Shown here: positions 53,701 to 62,572 of the stretch, one piece after another
Layout: the number at the start of each line of letters is the position of its first letter
Position numbering within the stretch: the first letter of the stretch is position 1
Assembly: GCF_000797495.1 (NCBI RefSeq)
Contig: NZ_JTGN01000006.1
Span: 92,583 to 156,582, forward strand
Reading direction: 5' to 3'
DNA from: Robinsoniella peoriensis
Lineage (GTDB): Bacteria; Bacillota; Clostridia; Lachnospirales; Lachnospiraceae
DNA length: 64,000 bases
Made by a program: the position numbers and the translations under genes
Notes under the pieces: model-generated
Database searches by the model: none
The model's input: the letters and a program-made list of their open reading frames with translations, nothing else
Told to the model about the DNA's origin: nothing

Positions 53701-56504
53701 AGGTCTGCAAGACAGAAGTGACGGGGGAATTAATTGCTTCGCCTGCGGAAACATTGACGGACCGAGGTGCAATTGCCATAAATCTGGCGGGAGCTGACGG
53801 AGGGGAAACCGTTGTAACTGCTTCTGATGCAGCAGGAAAGGAATATACCAGCGGTGTCTATTTAAGCTGGCGGTCATTTGAAAAAGACCCGAAAGGAACT
53901 ACGTTTAATATTTACAGAAATGAAACGAAAATTGCAGAAAATCTCTCCGTTACCAATCTGGTGGATGAGGGAGGTACCGCTTCTGACATCTACCGGGTAG
54001 AAGGATCTTCCGATGAGGAGCTTGGATTAAAGGTATTGGACACTGCTGTGTGGCAGGATAAATATCTGGAATTAAAGCTTTACAGCCCGGCAGATCAGAC
54101 AATGCCGGATGGAACTGCCTGTACTTATTCGGCAAATGATATGTCCGTAGGGGATCTGGACGGGGATGGACAGCTGGAATTAGTTGTAAAATGGTATCCT
54201 TCCAATGCCCAGGATAATTCTGCAAAAGGATATACGGGAACCACATTCCTGGATGGATATGATGTGAATTTTGCAACCGGGGAAGTGTCTCTGCTGTGGA
54301 GGATTGATATGGGTGTCAATATCCGTTCCGGTGCTCATTATACCCAGTTCCAGGTGTGGGATTTTGACGGGGATGGAAAAGCAGAGATTGCAGTTAAGAC
54401 AGCAGATGGAACGACTTCTTATCAGAGCACAGACGGTACGGATGCCGGACTTGTGGAAAAGGCATATGTAGGTGCCTGCAATGCAGCTTCCCTTCCAACG
54501 GATCAAATAAGCAAGGTTCATGATTATCGGAACGGAACGGGATATATTCTGGAGGGACCTGAATATTTTTCCATGTTTAACTGCGATGATGCATCTCTGA
54601 TCGATACTGTTGACTATGAACCAGGCAGAGGAAATGTAAATGCCTGGGGGGACGGATATGGCAACCGTGTAGACCGGTTCCTGTCGGCAGTGGCATATTT
54701 AAATGGAACTACACCAAGTGCAGTGTTCTGTCGGGGTTATTATACGAGAACCTGTCTTACGGCATATAATCTGGCAGATACGGATGGCGACGGTGTTGGG
54801 GATAAAATCAAGACCTTTTGGAAGTTTGACACCAATGAAGCAGGAAGCCAGTATGAAGCTCAGGGAAATCATGGCTTAAGTGTGAATGATATCGATAACG
54901 ACGGAAAAGATGAGATTATTTACGGTGCGCTGGTCATAGATCACAATGGAACCGTAAAGTATTCAACCGGCCAGGGACATGGCGATGCCATGCATGTATC
55001 CGACTGGGTGAACTGGAATGAGGGGCTGGAAGTTATGGCGGTCCATGAACATGATGATGCTTCTTATCATGTAGAAATACATGATGCTGAGACCGGCAAA
55101 ATCTTAATGGGATATCATGTTGGACGGGATACCGGAAGAGGTGTAGCTGCTGATATTGATCCAACCGCATCCGGGGCGGAATTCTGGTCTATTGCATCTC
55201 CCAATTCGTCAGCAGAGGAAGAGCCTTCCTGGGATTCCAGGGATGGTGGTGTATATTCTACAATGTCAACTTTGGAAAATTTAATTACACTGGCTGAGAA
55301 GTCTCCTGCATCCAATGCAAGCATTTTCTGGGATGGAGATCTGTTAAGCGAAATTCAGGACCACAGGTTTGACAGTGGTGCTTACAAACCGATTGCCGTA
55401 AACCTGACAAAATGGGACTACGAAAACAATCAGGAAGTTACGCTATTTGATTCAACGCAAATTTTGTCAAACAACGGAACCAAAGGAAATACCGGTTTGA
55501 CCGCGGATATCTTAGGCGACTGGAGGGAAGAAATAATTTCCCGCTGCAGCAGCGACCAGAACAGGATCCGCATCTATGCATCCACAATTCAAACAGATTA
55601 TGTAGTCCCGTGCCTCCTGGAAAACAGGGCATACAGACAGGGGGTAGCATGGCAGAATGTGGCATACAACCAGCCGGCTAATTTAAGCTATCTCTTATCG
55701 GAAGGCCTGATCACAGCTCAGTTAACGGCACAGGAAGATAAGACAGCATCTGATTCCCTTACCTTTACCTTTACGCCTGCAAGTGATGGTGTCCGTGGAC
55801 ATGAAATTGCGGGTTATGAAATTTACAGATCAGAAGATGGCAAAACATATAAGCTGATCGACACTGTATCGGCAGACCGGAATCAGGAAGTTTATTCGTA
55901 TACCGATAAAAATTTAGAAACGGATACAATGTATTTTTATAAGACAGCAGCAGTCGTGGATGGAAAAACCTCTTATATGTCAAAGCCGCGGGAAATGAAA
56001 ACAAAAAGAAAAGCTGCTGAAGTGCTCTACCGGTTTGATTTTGGGATTTCAAATGACAAGGCAGCAGAAGGCTGGATTGGAATCACCGTAAATGGCAAAG
56101 GAGGCAGCAAGACCAATGATGAATTGGGGATTACTTATTCGAAAGAGAAAAAGTTTGGATTTGCTGATGGCGCAAATATAATTACAGGGCGCTCAGAAGA
56201 CTATATCTGTGATTCGGGGGAAATTCCGGCAGATGTCTATCAGGATTTTGCATTGCCTGATGGGAATACTTTTTGTGTTGACGTGCCAAATGGAACCTAT
56301 CAGGTAGATATTGTAGGAGGTTCGGCATATAAAAGTACGGTAAAAGGCGACCTGGAAGGAACTGTGGCAGTAAAGGTGGAAAATGGTGCAAACAGCTATA
56401 CCGTTGGGACTTATGAAGTAGAAGTCACGGATGGACAGCTGAATTTTAACTGTGCTCCAAAATCAATATCAAGGTTGGATGCCATGATTATTACCAGGAT
56501 ATAG
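50715..56504 (+). CDS. Secreted multidomain rhamnogalacturonan acetylesterase-lyase
   Basis: A 1929-residue exported enzyme. Order: signal peptide (1-35), acidic linker (to about 110), carbohydrate-binding-like beta domain (115-295), CE12-type SGNH acetylesterase (301-535) with ASDST (S310), GHND (397-400) and D513-STH516; a fibronectin III domain, a second beta domain (about 665-800), two more Fn3-like domains, a PL11-type rhamnogalacturonan lyase (about 1005-1655) with repeated calcium sites such as DLDGDGQLE and DFDGDGKAE, another Fn3 domain, and a final beta domain. It would remove acetyl groups and cut the pectin backbone. No LPxTG or terminal anchor is seen. Ribosome site AGGAGG. Confidence 0.9.
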   Translation: MKESRKKRRRVSSAAAFCLAASMVVTNMQTAVAFAAENSGGTAASEEQLIMEQTEVNLEKMPETEMVGERSAVETNEEKGESKEKLSEIPASIPEPEQETQGIRTAEDGNTGTFLFGTKPVNGVTSKNLYSEETGFGFSDLTYPEEAAGWQGNVYYPRNASITTGSAAYVTDEQSYLRIASQVWTETENTGYGVYTYENTSTLDVKLEAKDYDVTVELVNPTDMDYSASLEAEDITKASDVAVPAGSRKTVTFHTCLIDGVLNLKFLADSKAVSAEEAAEQAVYVESMKIEASAEKAAGDKPTIFLASDSTVQTYEDYYDPQTGWGEALHNFFGNYIGEGPCDDCNYSQSRSYETDQVIIENRAIGGRSSRSFIEEGKLDDLLEDVKPGDYLLVQWGHNDATSSRPNRYVSPEDFGKWIQYYIDGASQRGASCILVTPAARYSYNADGTFNENFKAYGDVMRSIAAQENIPLADLSAASIALCESFGIEGAKSLFLWVEPGEYTGAYAGGATDSTHLQYYGAYKFAQCVAKEISEISQPEDPTISRLQSLINLKESASVPQAVTGLMPITIGASSVSMQWDASQGAEMYYIFREELTEGAAADTIDFTNAEKYSVTAGTRYTDNGCEGGRNYVYAVCGYNDKGLGEMSENLTVTTKSAQYKYDFNYNNSPTMEGWTGVNQNQGYTKEAGYGWIKAPNNGRNRAGNGNADSSAMADDFNLGEGEFAVDLPNGDYEIKVYAGDLLPGTSTIKASYTAEGKAAGGISTKQALASIAASVRVMDGQLNLTVGGSNPYINGLEITPVLLAPSGLNYSEMSIEGNSASFLIGFTGVGEAAAYRIYQKGQADENFTMVKSFTAEEYQADELSCRSMKASLGETYQYYITALGTDGTESAPSNTIEIDMLDPGVKKPAPPANIKCDSAKNGEIKLSWDSTDTAFKYMVYRSDKSEDEKGFKEFIKVGETQVPGFTDTGDDLTANIPYYYKIKAVNAGGAGEFSKVCKTEVTGELIASPAETLTDRGAIAINLAGADGGETVVTASDAAGKEYTSGVYLSWRSFEKDPKGTTFNIYRNETKIAENLSVTNLVDEGGTASDIYRVEGSSDEELGLKVLDTAVWQDKYLELKLYSPADQTMPDGTACTYSANDMSVGDLDGDGQLELVVKWYPSNAQDNSAKGYTGTTFLDGYDVNFATGEVSLLWRIDMGVNIRSGAHYTQFQVWDFDGDGKAEIAVKTADGTTSYQSTDGTDAGLVEKAYVGACNAASLPTDQISKVHDYRNGTGYILEGPEYFSMFNCDDASLIDTVDYEPGRGNVNAWGDGYGNRVDRFLSAVAYLNGTTPSAVFCRGYYTRTCLTAYNLADTDGDGVGDKIKTFWKFDTNEAGSQYEAQGNHGLSVNDIDNDGKDEIIYGALVIDHNGTVKYSTGQGHGDAMHVSDWVNWNEGLEVMAVHEHDDASYHVEIHDAETGKILMGYHVGRDTGRGVAADIDPTASGAEFWSIASPNSSAEEEPSWDSRDGGVYSTMSTLENLITLAEKSPASNASIFWDGDLLSEIQDHRFDSGAYKPIAVNLTKWDYENNQEVTLFDSTQILSNNGTKGNTGLTADILGDWREEIISRCSSDQNRIRIYASTIQTDYVVPCLLENRAYRQGVAWQNVAYNQPANLSYLLSEGLITAQLTAQEDKTASDSLTFTFTPASDGVRGHEIAGYEIYRSEDGKTYKLIDTVSADRNQEVYSYTDKNLETDTMYFYKTAAVVDGKTSYMSKPREMKTKRKAAEVLYRFDFGISNDKAAEGWIGITVNGKGGSKTNDELGITYSKEKKFGFADGANIITGRSEDYICDSGEIPADVYQDFALPDGNTFCVDVPNGTYQVDIVGGSAYKSTVKGDLEGTVAVKVENGANSYTVGTYEVEVTDGQLNFNCAPKSISRLDAMIITRI

Positions 56505-56515
56505 ACTGCAGGATC

Positions 56516-57442
56516 TTACATCCATCCCGTATATTCCAGAACCGACTGATTTTTAAGAACAGACATCTTCTTGCGCCATTCTTTCGGAGAAATACCTAAA
56601 AGTGCGGAAAAATGCCTGTTAAAGCTGGAAATAGAGTGGAAACCTACCCGCTCGGAAATGGTCAGTATCGAATATTCCGTGGTACGCAGCATGGAACTGG
56701 CTTTTAGTATTCGTGTGGTATTGATAAATTCAAGCGGGCTGGTATCCATAATAGCATGAAACAGCCGGCGAAAGTGTGTAGGGCTTAGGTGGCATAGGTC
56801 TGCGAGATAGTCAATGGAAAAGGAATTCATATAATTTGTCTTAATGTAGTCCAGTGCAGGGGCGATCACCAGCATGTTTTCCGGTGCCTGAAATTCCTGA
56901 CTGGAAGCAGAATCCGAACGCAGCCGCATTAATTCAGTTATAAGAGCAACAAATAATCCCCGGACACTGACCTGGTAATTCATTTTCTTCTCCTGCATTT
57001 CAGAAATCATGCTGTTGACGAGATAGAAAATATGGGGATAATCATCTTTGTGCATGATTCTGCGGAAATTATGAATCAGGTCAGTTAAGATCTGTGCATG
57101 GGGAAGGGCATCGATAGGAAAAAAGGGATGGAGGAATTCTTCCACATCTACAAAGAGATAGGACCATCTGCTGGCAGTTCCGGGGGAGCTGTATGTAGTG
57201 TGGGGAATATCGCATGCCACAATGGTAACATCATCTGCCTGGAAAGAAAATGGCGTATCTTCGAATTCCATAAATCCACTTTCGGAGTGGCAGAGCCCGA
57301 TCTCCAGGCAATTATGGAAATGAAGCCTTCCTGACTTGATGTCTGAGATATGCCAGCGGTCACCCGTCAGCAGCAGAATTGGAAAGTTTTCCGGCAGTTC
57401 ATAATTGCGGTATTCAATAATTGTTTTTGCTTGCTTAGACAT
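56516..57442 (-). CDS. AraC-family transcriptional regulator
   Basis: A 308-residue regulator. An N-terminal cupin-like sensor (HFHNCLEIGLCHSESGFMEF, about 37-56) is followed by two helix-turn-helix motifs at the C-terminus (SIDYLADLCHLSPTHFRRLF and ILTISERVGFHSISSFNRHF, about 215-285). Convergent with the lyase gene (12-bp gap) and divergent from the importer genes. It probably activates the rhamnogalacturonan genes with an oligosaccharide ligand. Start 57442 has GGAGT before it. Confidence 0.88.
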   Translation of the reverse strand: MSKQAKTIIEYRNYELPENFPILLLTGDRWHISDIKSGRLHFHNCLEIGLCHSESGFMEFEDTPFSFQADDVTIVACDIPHTTYSSPGTASRWSYLFVDVEEFLHPFFPIDALPHAQILTDLIHNFRRIMHKDDYPHIFYLVNSMISEMQEKKMNYQVSVRGLFVALITELMRLRSDSASSQEFQAPENMLVIAPALDYIKTNYMNSFSIDYLADLCHLSPTHFRRLFHAIMDTSPLEFINTTRILKASSMLRTTEYSILTISERVGFHSISSFNRHFSALLGISPKEWRKKMSVLKNQSVLEYTGWM

Positions 57443-57771
57443 TATGCACACTCCTATTCTTGATAAATTAAAACTATTATACATTATAAACAGTTAATAT
57501 TTCAACCATAATTTAAAAAGAAAAATCTTCTTAAATGTATAAATGCACAAAAAAGTTAGATTTTAAATGGAAAATCTATAGTTGGTTATAGGAAAAAGAA
57601 TGATAAAGAAATTTATTCTAAATAAGTTTAGACAAAAGTAGACATAATTTTTAAATAAATGGTTGAAAATGCATAGATTTGGCTTTTGTATGCTGAGAAG
57701 ATGGTTTTGTTCTTTTGTATAATTATAACCATGTAGAGAAGAACAAATTTGTGAATAGGAGAGTGAGTCAA
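57443..57771 (+). promoter_or_regulatory. Divergent intergenic region, importer promoter
   Basis: TATAAT at 57718-57723 has no -35 match 17 bp upstream (GAGAAG), which suggests activator-dependent transcription, consistent with the AraC gene. The rest is strongly AT-rich, with AGACAAAAGTAGACA direct half-sites near 57630. No gene. Confidence 0.5.
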
Positions 57772-58734
57772 ATGAGTGTGTTGGCAAAGCAGAAGAATCA
57801 GAAAACGGCACTTGTGGTGCCCGGCAGGAAAAACGGAATGCTGTACTATTTTAAGAAAGACTGGCAGTTATATTTGTTAATGTTATTACCAATGCTTTTC
57901 ATACTAATCTTTAAATTTGGTTCCTATTTTGGGCTGTTTATCGCATTTAAAGATTACAAAGTTGCCAAAGGATTTTCCGGCAGTGAATGGGTTGGAATGG
58001 AAGTTTTTCAGAAGATTTTTGCGAAAAGGGATTTTGGAAAAGCAGTGTTTAATACGCTGTATCTGAATATTCTGGATTTGATTTTTGGCTTTCCAATGCC
58101 GATCATACTTGCTTTGATTTTAAATGAAATCCGAAATAAATATTTCAAAAAAGTAACACAGACTTTATTATATCTGCCGCATTTTTTATCCTGGATTATC
58201 ATTGGAGCGGTGGGATACCAGTTATTCAGCCTGAACAGCGGTGTCATTAATACGATTTTAGAAAATGTGGGTGCTCACAGAATTCCCTTCTTACAGGAAG
58301 ACACCCAGTGGCTCATTACTTACATTGCGATCGGGGTATGGCAGTCCATGGGATGGGGAACGATTATTTACCTGGCATCGATTACCAGTGTCAGTCCGGA
58401 ATTATATGAGGCAGCAAAAGTAGATGGCGCGGGGCGGTTTAAACAATGCCTTCACGTTACCCTGCCCTGTATCCGGGGCACTATCGTAACACTTTTGATT
58501 ATGAATCTGGGTAAGGTAATGGGAGGATCATTTGAACGTATTTTCGCAATGTCCAATGCCAAAGTAACGGAATACACAACTACAATTCCGGTACTGGTTT
58601 ACCGATGGGGTATCGAGAATAATAAATTCAGTGAAGCTACGGCACTTGGCTTATTCCAGTCGGTGATTGGACTTCTGCTGGTTCTCGGGGCAGATTTTAT
58701 TGCAAAACGGCTGGGTGAAGACGGATTAATTTAA
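57772..58734 (+). CDS. Oligosaccharide ABC importer permease (LplB/YtcP-partner type)
   Basis: A 320-residue permease with six membrane segments. It begins with a basic N-terminus, then DWQLYLLMLLPMLFILIFKF, and has the EAA loop VSPELYEAAKVDGAGRFKQ (about 205-223). It belongs to the CUT1-O type that imports pectin-derived di- and oligosaccharides. Start 57772 (GGAGAGTGAG before it) rather than the frame from 57715, which lies at the promoter -10. First gene of the importer operon. Confidence 0.9.
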   Translation: MSVLAKQKNQKTALVVPGRKNGMLYYFKKDWQLYLLMLLPMLFILIFKFGSYFGLFIAFKDYKVAKGFSGSEWVGMEVFQKIFAKRDFGKAVFNTLYLNILDLIFGFPMPIILALILNEIRNKYFKKVTQTLLYLPHFLSWIIIGAVGYQLFSLNSGVINTILENVGAHRIPFLQEDTQWLITYIAIGVWQSMGWGTIIYLASITSVSPELYEAAKVDGAGRFKQCLHVTLPCIRGTIVTLLIMNLGKVMGGSFERIFAMSNAKVTEYTTTIPVLVYRWGIENNKFSEATALGLFQSVIGLLLVLGADFIAKRLGEDGLI

Positions 58735-58748
58735 AGGAGGAAAGTTAT

Positions 58749-59666
58749 ATGAGTCAGACAGCAGCAGCCTTGCCCCGCAAAAGGGAAGGACTTAAAACGA
58801 GGGTTTCGAATGTAACCTGGAATACCATATTTTATATTATTTTAGCCATATCTTCATTAACGTGTGTGTTACCCTTTATACATATTTTTGCTAAATCCAT
58901 CAGCGCGGAAGCATACGTATCGGCAAACAAAATATTTCTTCTTCCTAAAGGAATAAATCTAAATGCATATGCGAAGGTGTTTGCAGATTCTTCCATTATC
59001 CGTTCACTGTTCGTATCCGTGGTAGTAACGGTCACATTTACCGTCATCGGAATGTTTTTGACCATCTGCGCCGCGTATGCATTGACCAGAAAGGAACTGA
59101 AGGGAAGAAAGGTTATGAGTTTCCTGTGCATGTTCACCATGTATTTTGCAGGAGGTACTATTCCGGAATATCTGCTTATGAATAATCTTCATATGCTGGA
59201 TACCTGGTGGTGTATGATTTTGCCGCTGTCCTTTTCGGCATATAATCTTTTGATTATGAAGAATTTCTTCCAGTCCTCCATACCGGACAGCCTGGTGGAA
59301 TCGGCGGTACTGGATGGTGCCGGGCATGTCAGGATACTTTGGAGCATTGTTGTACCCTTGTCAAAACCTATTAATGCAACCATTGCGCTGTTTTATGCAG
59401 TGGGAAGATGGAATGCTTATCAGGATGCATTATTCTATATTAAACAGAGAACGGATTTAAGACCATTGCAGTTAAAATTATATTATCTTATTGTATCTGC
59501 ATCTGAATCCTTCAAATCAGAAGGCGGGTCTACCGGATTAATGACCAATCCGGAAGTATTACAGGCAGCCTGCATTATGTTTGCAACCATTCCGATTATC
59601 TGCATTTATCCCTTCGTACAGAAGTATTTCGTACAGGGAACCATGATCGGAGCCGTAAAAGGATAG
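58749..59666 (+). CDS. Oligosaccharide ABC importer permease (LplC type)
   Basis: A 305-residue permease partner. First helix FYIILAISSLTCVLPFIHIFAKS, EAA loop SIPDSLVESAVLDGAGHVRI (about 178-197), and C-terminal IYPFVQKYFVQGTMIGAVKG, a hallmark of this group. Starts 14 bp after the first permease with AAAGGAGG. No ATPase is nearby; such systems share an MsmX-type ATPase encoded elsewhere. Confidence 0.92.
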   Translation: MSQTAAALPRKREGLKTRVSNVTWNTIFYIILAISSLTCVLPFIHIFAKSISAEAYVSANKIFLLPKGINLNAYAKVFADSSIIRSLFVSVVVTVTFTVIGMFLTICAAYALTRKELKGRKVMSFLCMFTMYFAGGTIPEYLLMNNLHMLDTWWCMILPLSFSAYNLLIMKNFFQSSIPDSLVESAVLDGAGHVRILWSIVVPLSKPINATIALFYAVGRWNAYQDALFYIKQRTDLRPLQLKLYYLIVSASESFKSEGGSTGLMTNPEVLQAACIMFATIPIICIYPFVQKYFVQGTMIGAVKG

Positions 59667-59727
59667 GTCATTGAGGAAACTCGATACTATATAAACATTT
59701 AATTAAGAAAAACCAGGAGGAATGAGT

Positions 59728-61446
59728 ATGAAAAGAAAAATGCAAAAAGCGGCAGCGCTAACATTGGCAGGAACTATGATATTAGGAACCATCACCGGAT
59801 GCGGCGGTGAAAAAACAGCGGCTACCGATGCAAAGACAGATCAGAAGACCGAAGCCGGTTCCAATGAGGCAGATACAAATAAAGAATCAGAAAAGGATTC
59901 GGCAAAAGGATCAGAAAACGGATCAGATGCGGGTTCAGAGGCTGCGAAAGGTGAATATACCGATTATTCCAAAGGATTTCCGGAGAAAGTAACGATTAAG
60001 ATTCCGGTTTATGACAGGGGATTCGAGGGCTGGGATCCAACGAATAACTATTATACTAAGTGGATTCAGTCTGAATTTGGGGACAAATATAATGTGGATG
60101 TGCAATATGTGGCAATCGGACGGACAACGGAAGTAACGGACTATATGCAGATGATAGCAGCCGGCAGCGCACCGGATATTATTTTCCACTACGATATGCC
60201 TCAGGCAGTCAGCTATTATAATGAAGGTGCCATGCAGCCGCTGGATCTGGACGAAATTGCTTATTATGCGCCCACCTATTCCGAAAAATTAGGGGACACC
60301 ATCCGGGACTACGGAGAAATGAATGGAGAAAATATATTTTTCTTCGCAGACAGGGACGCGATCTATTATAACTGGGTAACCCTCATCCGACAGGACTGGC
60401 TGGATCAGGTAAAGATGGAGATGCCCACAAACCGTGAAGAACTGGAGGCAGTTGCTCAGGCATGGAAGGATGCAGGTCTTGGAACCCTGGGTGACAGGCT
60501 TGTAAATAAGAGCTTTACTTATGATTATGCATTTCGTGGGGAAACGGTTGATCAGACAGAGTTAGCCTTATACTCCGATCTGAATGTGCCTGCACTAACC
60601 TGGAAGCCAACTGAAAATTATCTTAGAACTTTGAACAAAGAATATAATGCGGGGCTCATTGATGCAGAATTTTATCTGAAAAAAGAAGAGCCTGACGTGG
60701 TTGGCGATTTTGTTTCCGGTAAAACAGGAACTTATGGCTTCTATATGACCAATACAACAGACGTAATTAACAGTTTAACAACCAATGATCTAAATGCAAA
60801 AGTAGCTGTTTTAGATCCGGCAGCTTTTGCACCTAAAGACAGCAAACCATATTATTATGAATATCCGTCTTATGGAATGGTTATGGGCATGAATTCCAAG
60901 ACCACAGAAGAGCAGAGGGCGGCAATCTGGATGTTCTTAGACTGGATGATTCAGGATGATAATTTGTTCTACCTGCAAAATGGTGTGGAAGGACAGAATT
61001 ATACGCTGGATGAAGATGGTATCGCAGTACCGGCAGCTGATTATAACGGAGAATCCAAACTTTCTAACAATAATAATAAAGATTACTGGTGTCTGGTTGC
61101 AGAAGTTGCAAGTTATGGCGATGAACACAAAAATTTAAAAGCAAATATGAAGACTCTTGCACCGGCAGGATATGAAGATCTGATCCAGCAGTCTTATGAC
61201 TACACCAAGAAGATTGAACAATATGGATTAATCAATACGATTTTTACAAAACCGGTAGAGAGCTCCAGTGAGTATGCATCCGATCTGAGCGCCCTGTGGC
61301 AGGAAGTTTATGTAGATATGGTTACTTCAAGTCCTGAAGAATTTGATGAGAAATATAAGGCTGCTTGTGAAGAATATCTGGATGCAGGATATCAGGAAAT
61401 TCTGGATGAGAAGCAGGAGCTGTTAGATGAAGGGTCTTACAAATAA
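59728..61446 (+). CDS. Oligosaccharide ABC importer substrate-binding lipoprotein (LipO/YtcQ type)
   Basis: A 572-residue lipoprotein. Lipobox ITGC (Cys about residue 25) and a Lys/Glu/Asp/Ser-rich linker (about 28-75) precede a large family 1 binding domain (KVTIKIPVYDRGFEGWDP start). Start ATG 59728 is 7 bp from AGGAGG; ATG 59722 is too close. It would capture unsaturated rhamnogalacturonan oligosaccharides for the two permeases. Confidence 0.9.
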   Translation: MKRKMQKAAALTLAGTMILGTITGCGGEKTAATDAKTDQKTEAGSNEADTNKESEKDSAKGSENGSDAGSEAAKGEYTDYSKGFPEKVTIKIPVYDRGFEGWDPTNNYYTKWIQSEFGDKYNVDVQYVAIGRTTEVTDYMQMIAAGSAPDIIFHYDMPQAVSYYNEGAMQPLDLDEIAYYAPTYSEKLGDTIRDYGEMNGENIFFFADRDAIYYNWVTLIRQDWLDQVKMEMPTNREELEAVAQAWKDAGLGTLGDRLVNKSFTYDYAFRGETVDQTELALYSDLNVPALTWKPTENYLRTLNKEYNAGLIDAEFYLKKEEPDVVGDFVSGKTGTYGFYMTNTTDVINSLTTNDLNAKVAVLDPAAFAPKDSKPYYYEYPSYGMVMGMNSKTTEEQRAAIWMFLDWMIQDDNLFYLQNGVEGQNYTLDEDGIAVPAADYNGESKLSNNNNKDYWCLVAEVASYGDEHKNLKANMKTLAPAGYEDLIQQSYDYTKKIEQYGLINTIFTKPVESSSEYASDLSALWQEVYVDMVTSSPEEFDEKYKAACEEYLDAGYQEILDEKQELLDEGSYK

Positions 61447-61522
61447 AAAAGCGTGAAAAAATGGATGGCTGTTGCAGGGTAAAAGCCTGCAGCGGCCTTT
61501 TAAAGCAGAAAGAAGGATGGAT

Positions 61523-62572
61523 ATGGCAGGATTGGTGTATGATAAAAAACAGGTGGAAGAGGCTATTGATCAGATTGTGGCACGTACGATGCGTATGGAT
61601 ATGCCCTGGGACTGGCCGTGCGGGGTTGCTTATTATGGAATCAGCAAAGCATATGAATTCACAAAAAAGGAAGAATATCTGGATTTATTAAAGGAACGGA
61701 TTGATGAATACATAGAACTTGGGGTACCTAAATGGACGGTCAATACCTGTGCAATGGGGCATTGCCTGATTACTTTATATGAAGCAACCGGTGAAGAGAA
61801 ATACTGGGATCTGGTGATGAGAGGAGCAGAATATCTGCGCAGTGATGCCAGACGGTTTGCGGATCGGGTTTTACAGCATACCGTTTCTGTAAATAATGAT
61901 TTTCCGGAGCAGGCATGGGCAGATACACTGTTTATGGCGGCATTTTTTCTGCTGCGGGTAGGGGTGAAATTAAAAGAAGAAGAGACGATTGCAGATGCAT
62001 TGAACCAGTATTACTGGCATATTAAATATCTGCAGAACATGGATACAGGCCTCTGGTATCACGGATATAACAATATTACCAAAGACCATATGTCAGGTTT
62101 TTACTGGGGGAGAGCAAATGCATGGGCGGCATATACCATGTCCCAGGTAGGAAAATACCTGCCGGAATGTTATCTGTATCCGCAGTTTCTGGATATTGTG
62201 GGCTCATTGAATGAACAGCTGGCAGCAATCAAGCTTTTGCAGACCGAAAATGGTCTGTGGAGGACGATACTGGATGATGAAGAATCCTATGAAGAAATCT
62301 CAGCGTCCTGCGGAATTGCATCGGCAATGCTGGAAAAGGGGAATCCACTGCATCTGAAATATATTAACAAAGCACTGCAGGGCGTATTAAATAATATCAG
62401 TCCCGATGGAAGGGTATTAAATGTATCCGGAGGAACTGCGGTTATGAAAGACCGTGACGGCTATTGCAATATATCCAGAGACTGGATACAAGGCTGGGGA
62501 CAGGGGCTTGCACTGGCATTTCTGACGGGGGTGTTAGACTATGAAAATTGTCGAAGCGACGGGGCATTATAA
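61523..62572 (+). CDS. GH105 unsaturated rhamnogalacturonyl hydrolase (YteR type)
   Basis: A 349-residue cytoplasmic enzyme that removes the unsaturated sugar left by the lyase from imported oligosaccharides. Motifs: PWDWPCGVAYYGISKAYEF (about 27-45), VNNDFPEQAWADTLFMAAFFL (about 121-141) with the catalytic aspartate region, and SGFYWGRANAWAAYTMSQV (about 188-206). Start at ATG 61523 (AGAAGG 6 bp before); ATG 61517 is possible. Its last 32 bp overlap the next gene, indicating tight coupling. Confidence 0.92.
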   Translation: MAGLVYDKKQVEEAIDQIVARTMRMDMPWDWPCGVAYYGISKAYEFTKKEEYLDLLKERIDEYIELGVPKWTVNTCAMGHCLITLYEATGEEKYWDLVMRGAEYLRSDARRFADRVLQHTVSVNNDFPEQAWADTLFMAAFFLLRVGVKLKEEETIADALNQYYWHIKYLQNMDTGLWYHGYNNITKDHMSGFYWGRANAWAAYTMSQVGKYLPECYLYPQFLDIVGSLNEQLAAIKLLQTENGLWRTILDDEESYEEISASCGIASAMLEKGNPLHLKYINKALQGVLNNISPDGRVLNVSGGTAVMKDRDGYCNISRDWIQGWGQGLALAFLTGVLDYENCRSDGAL

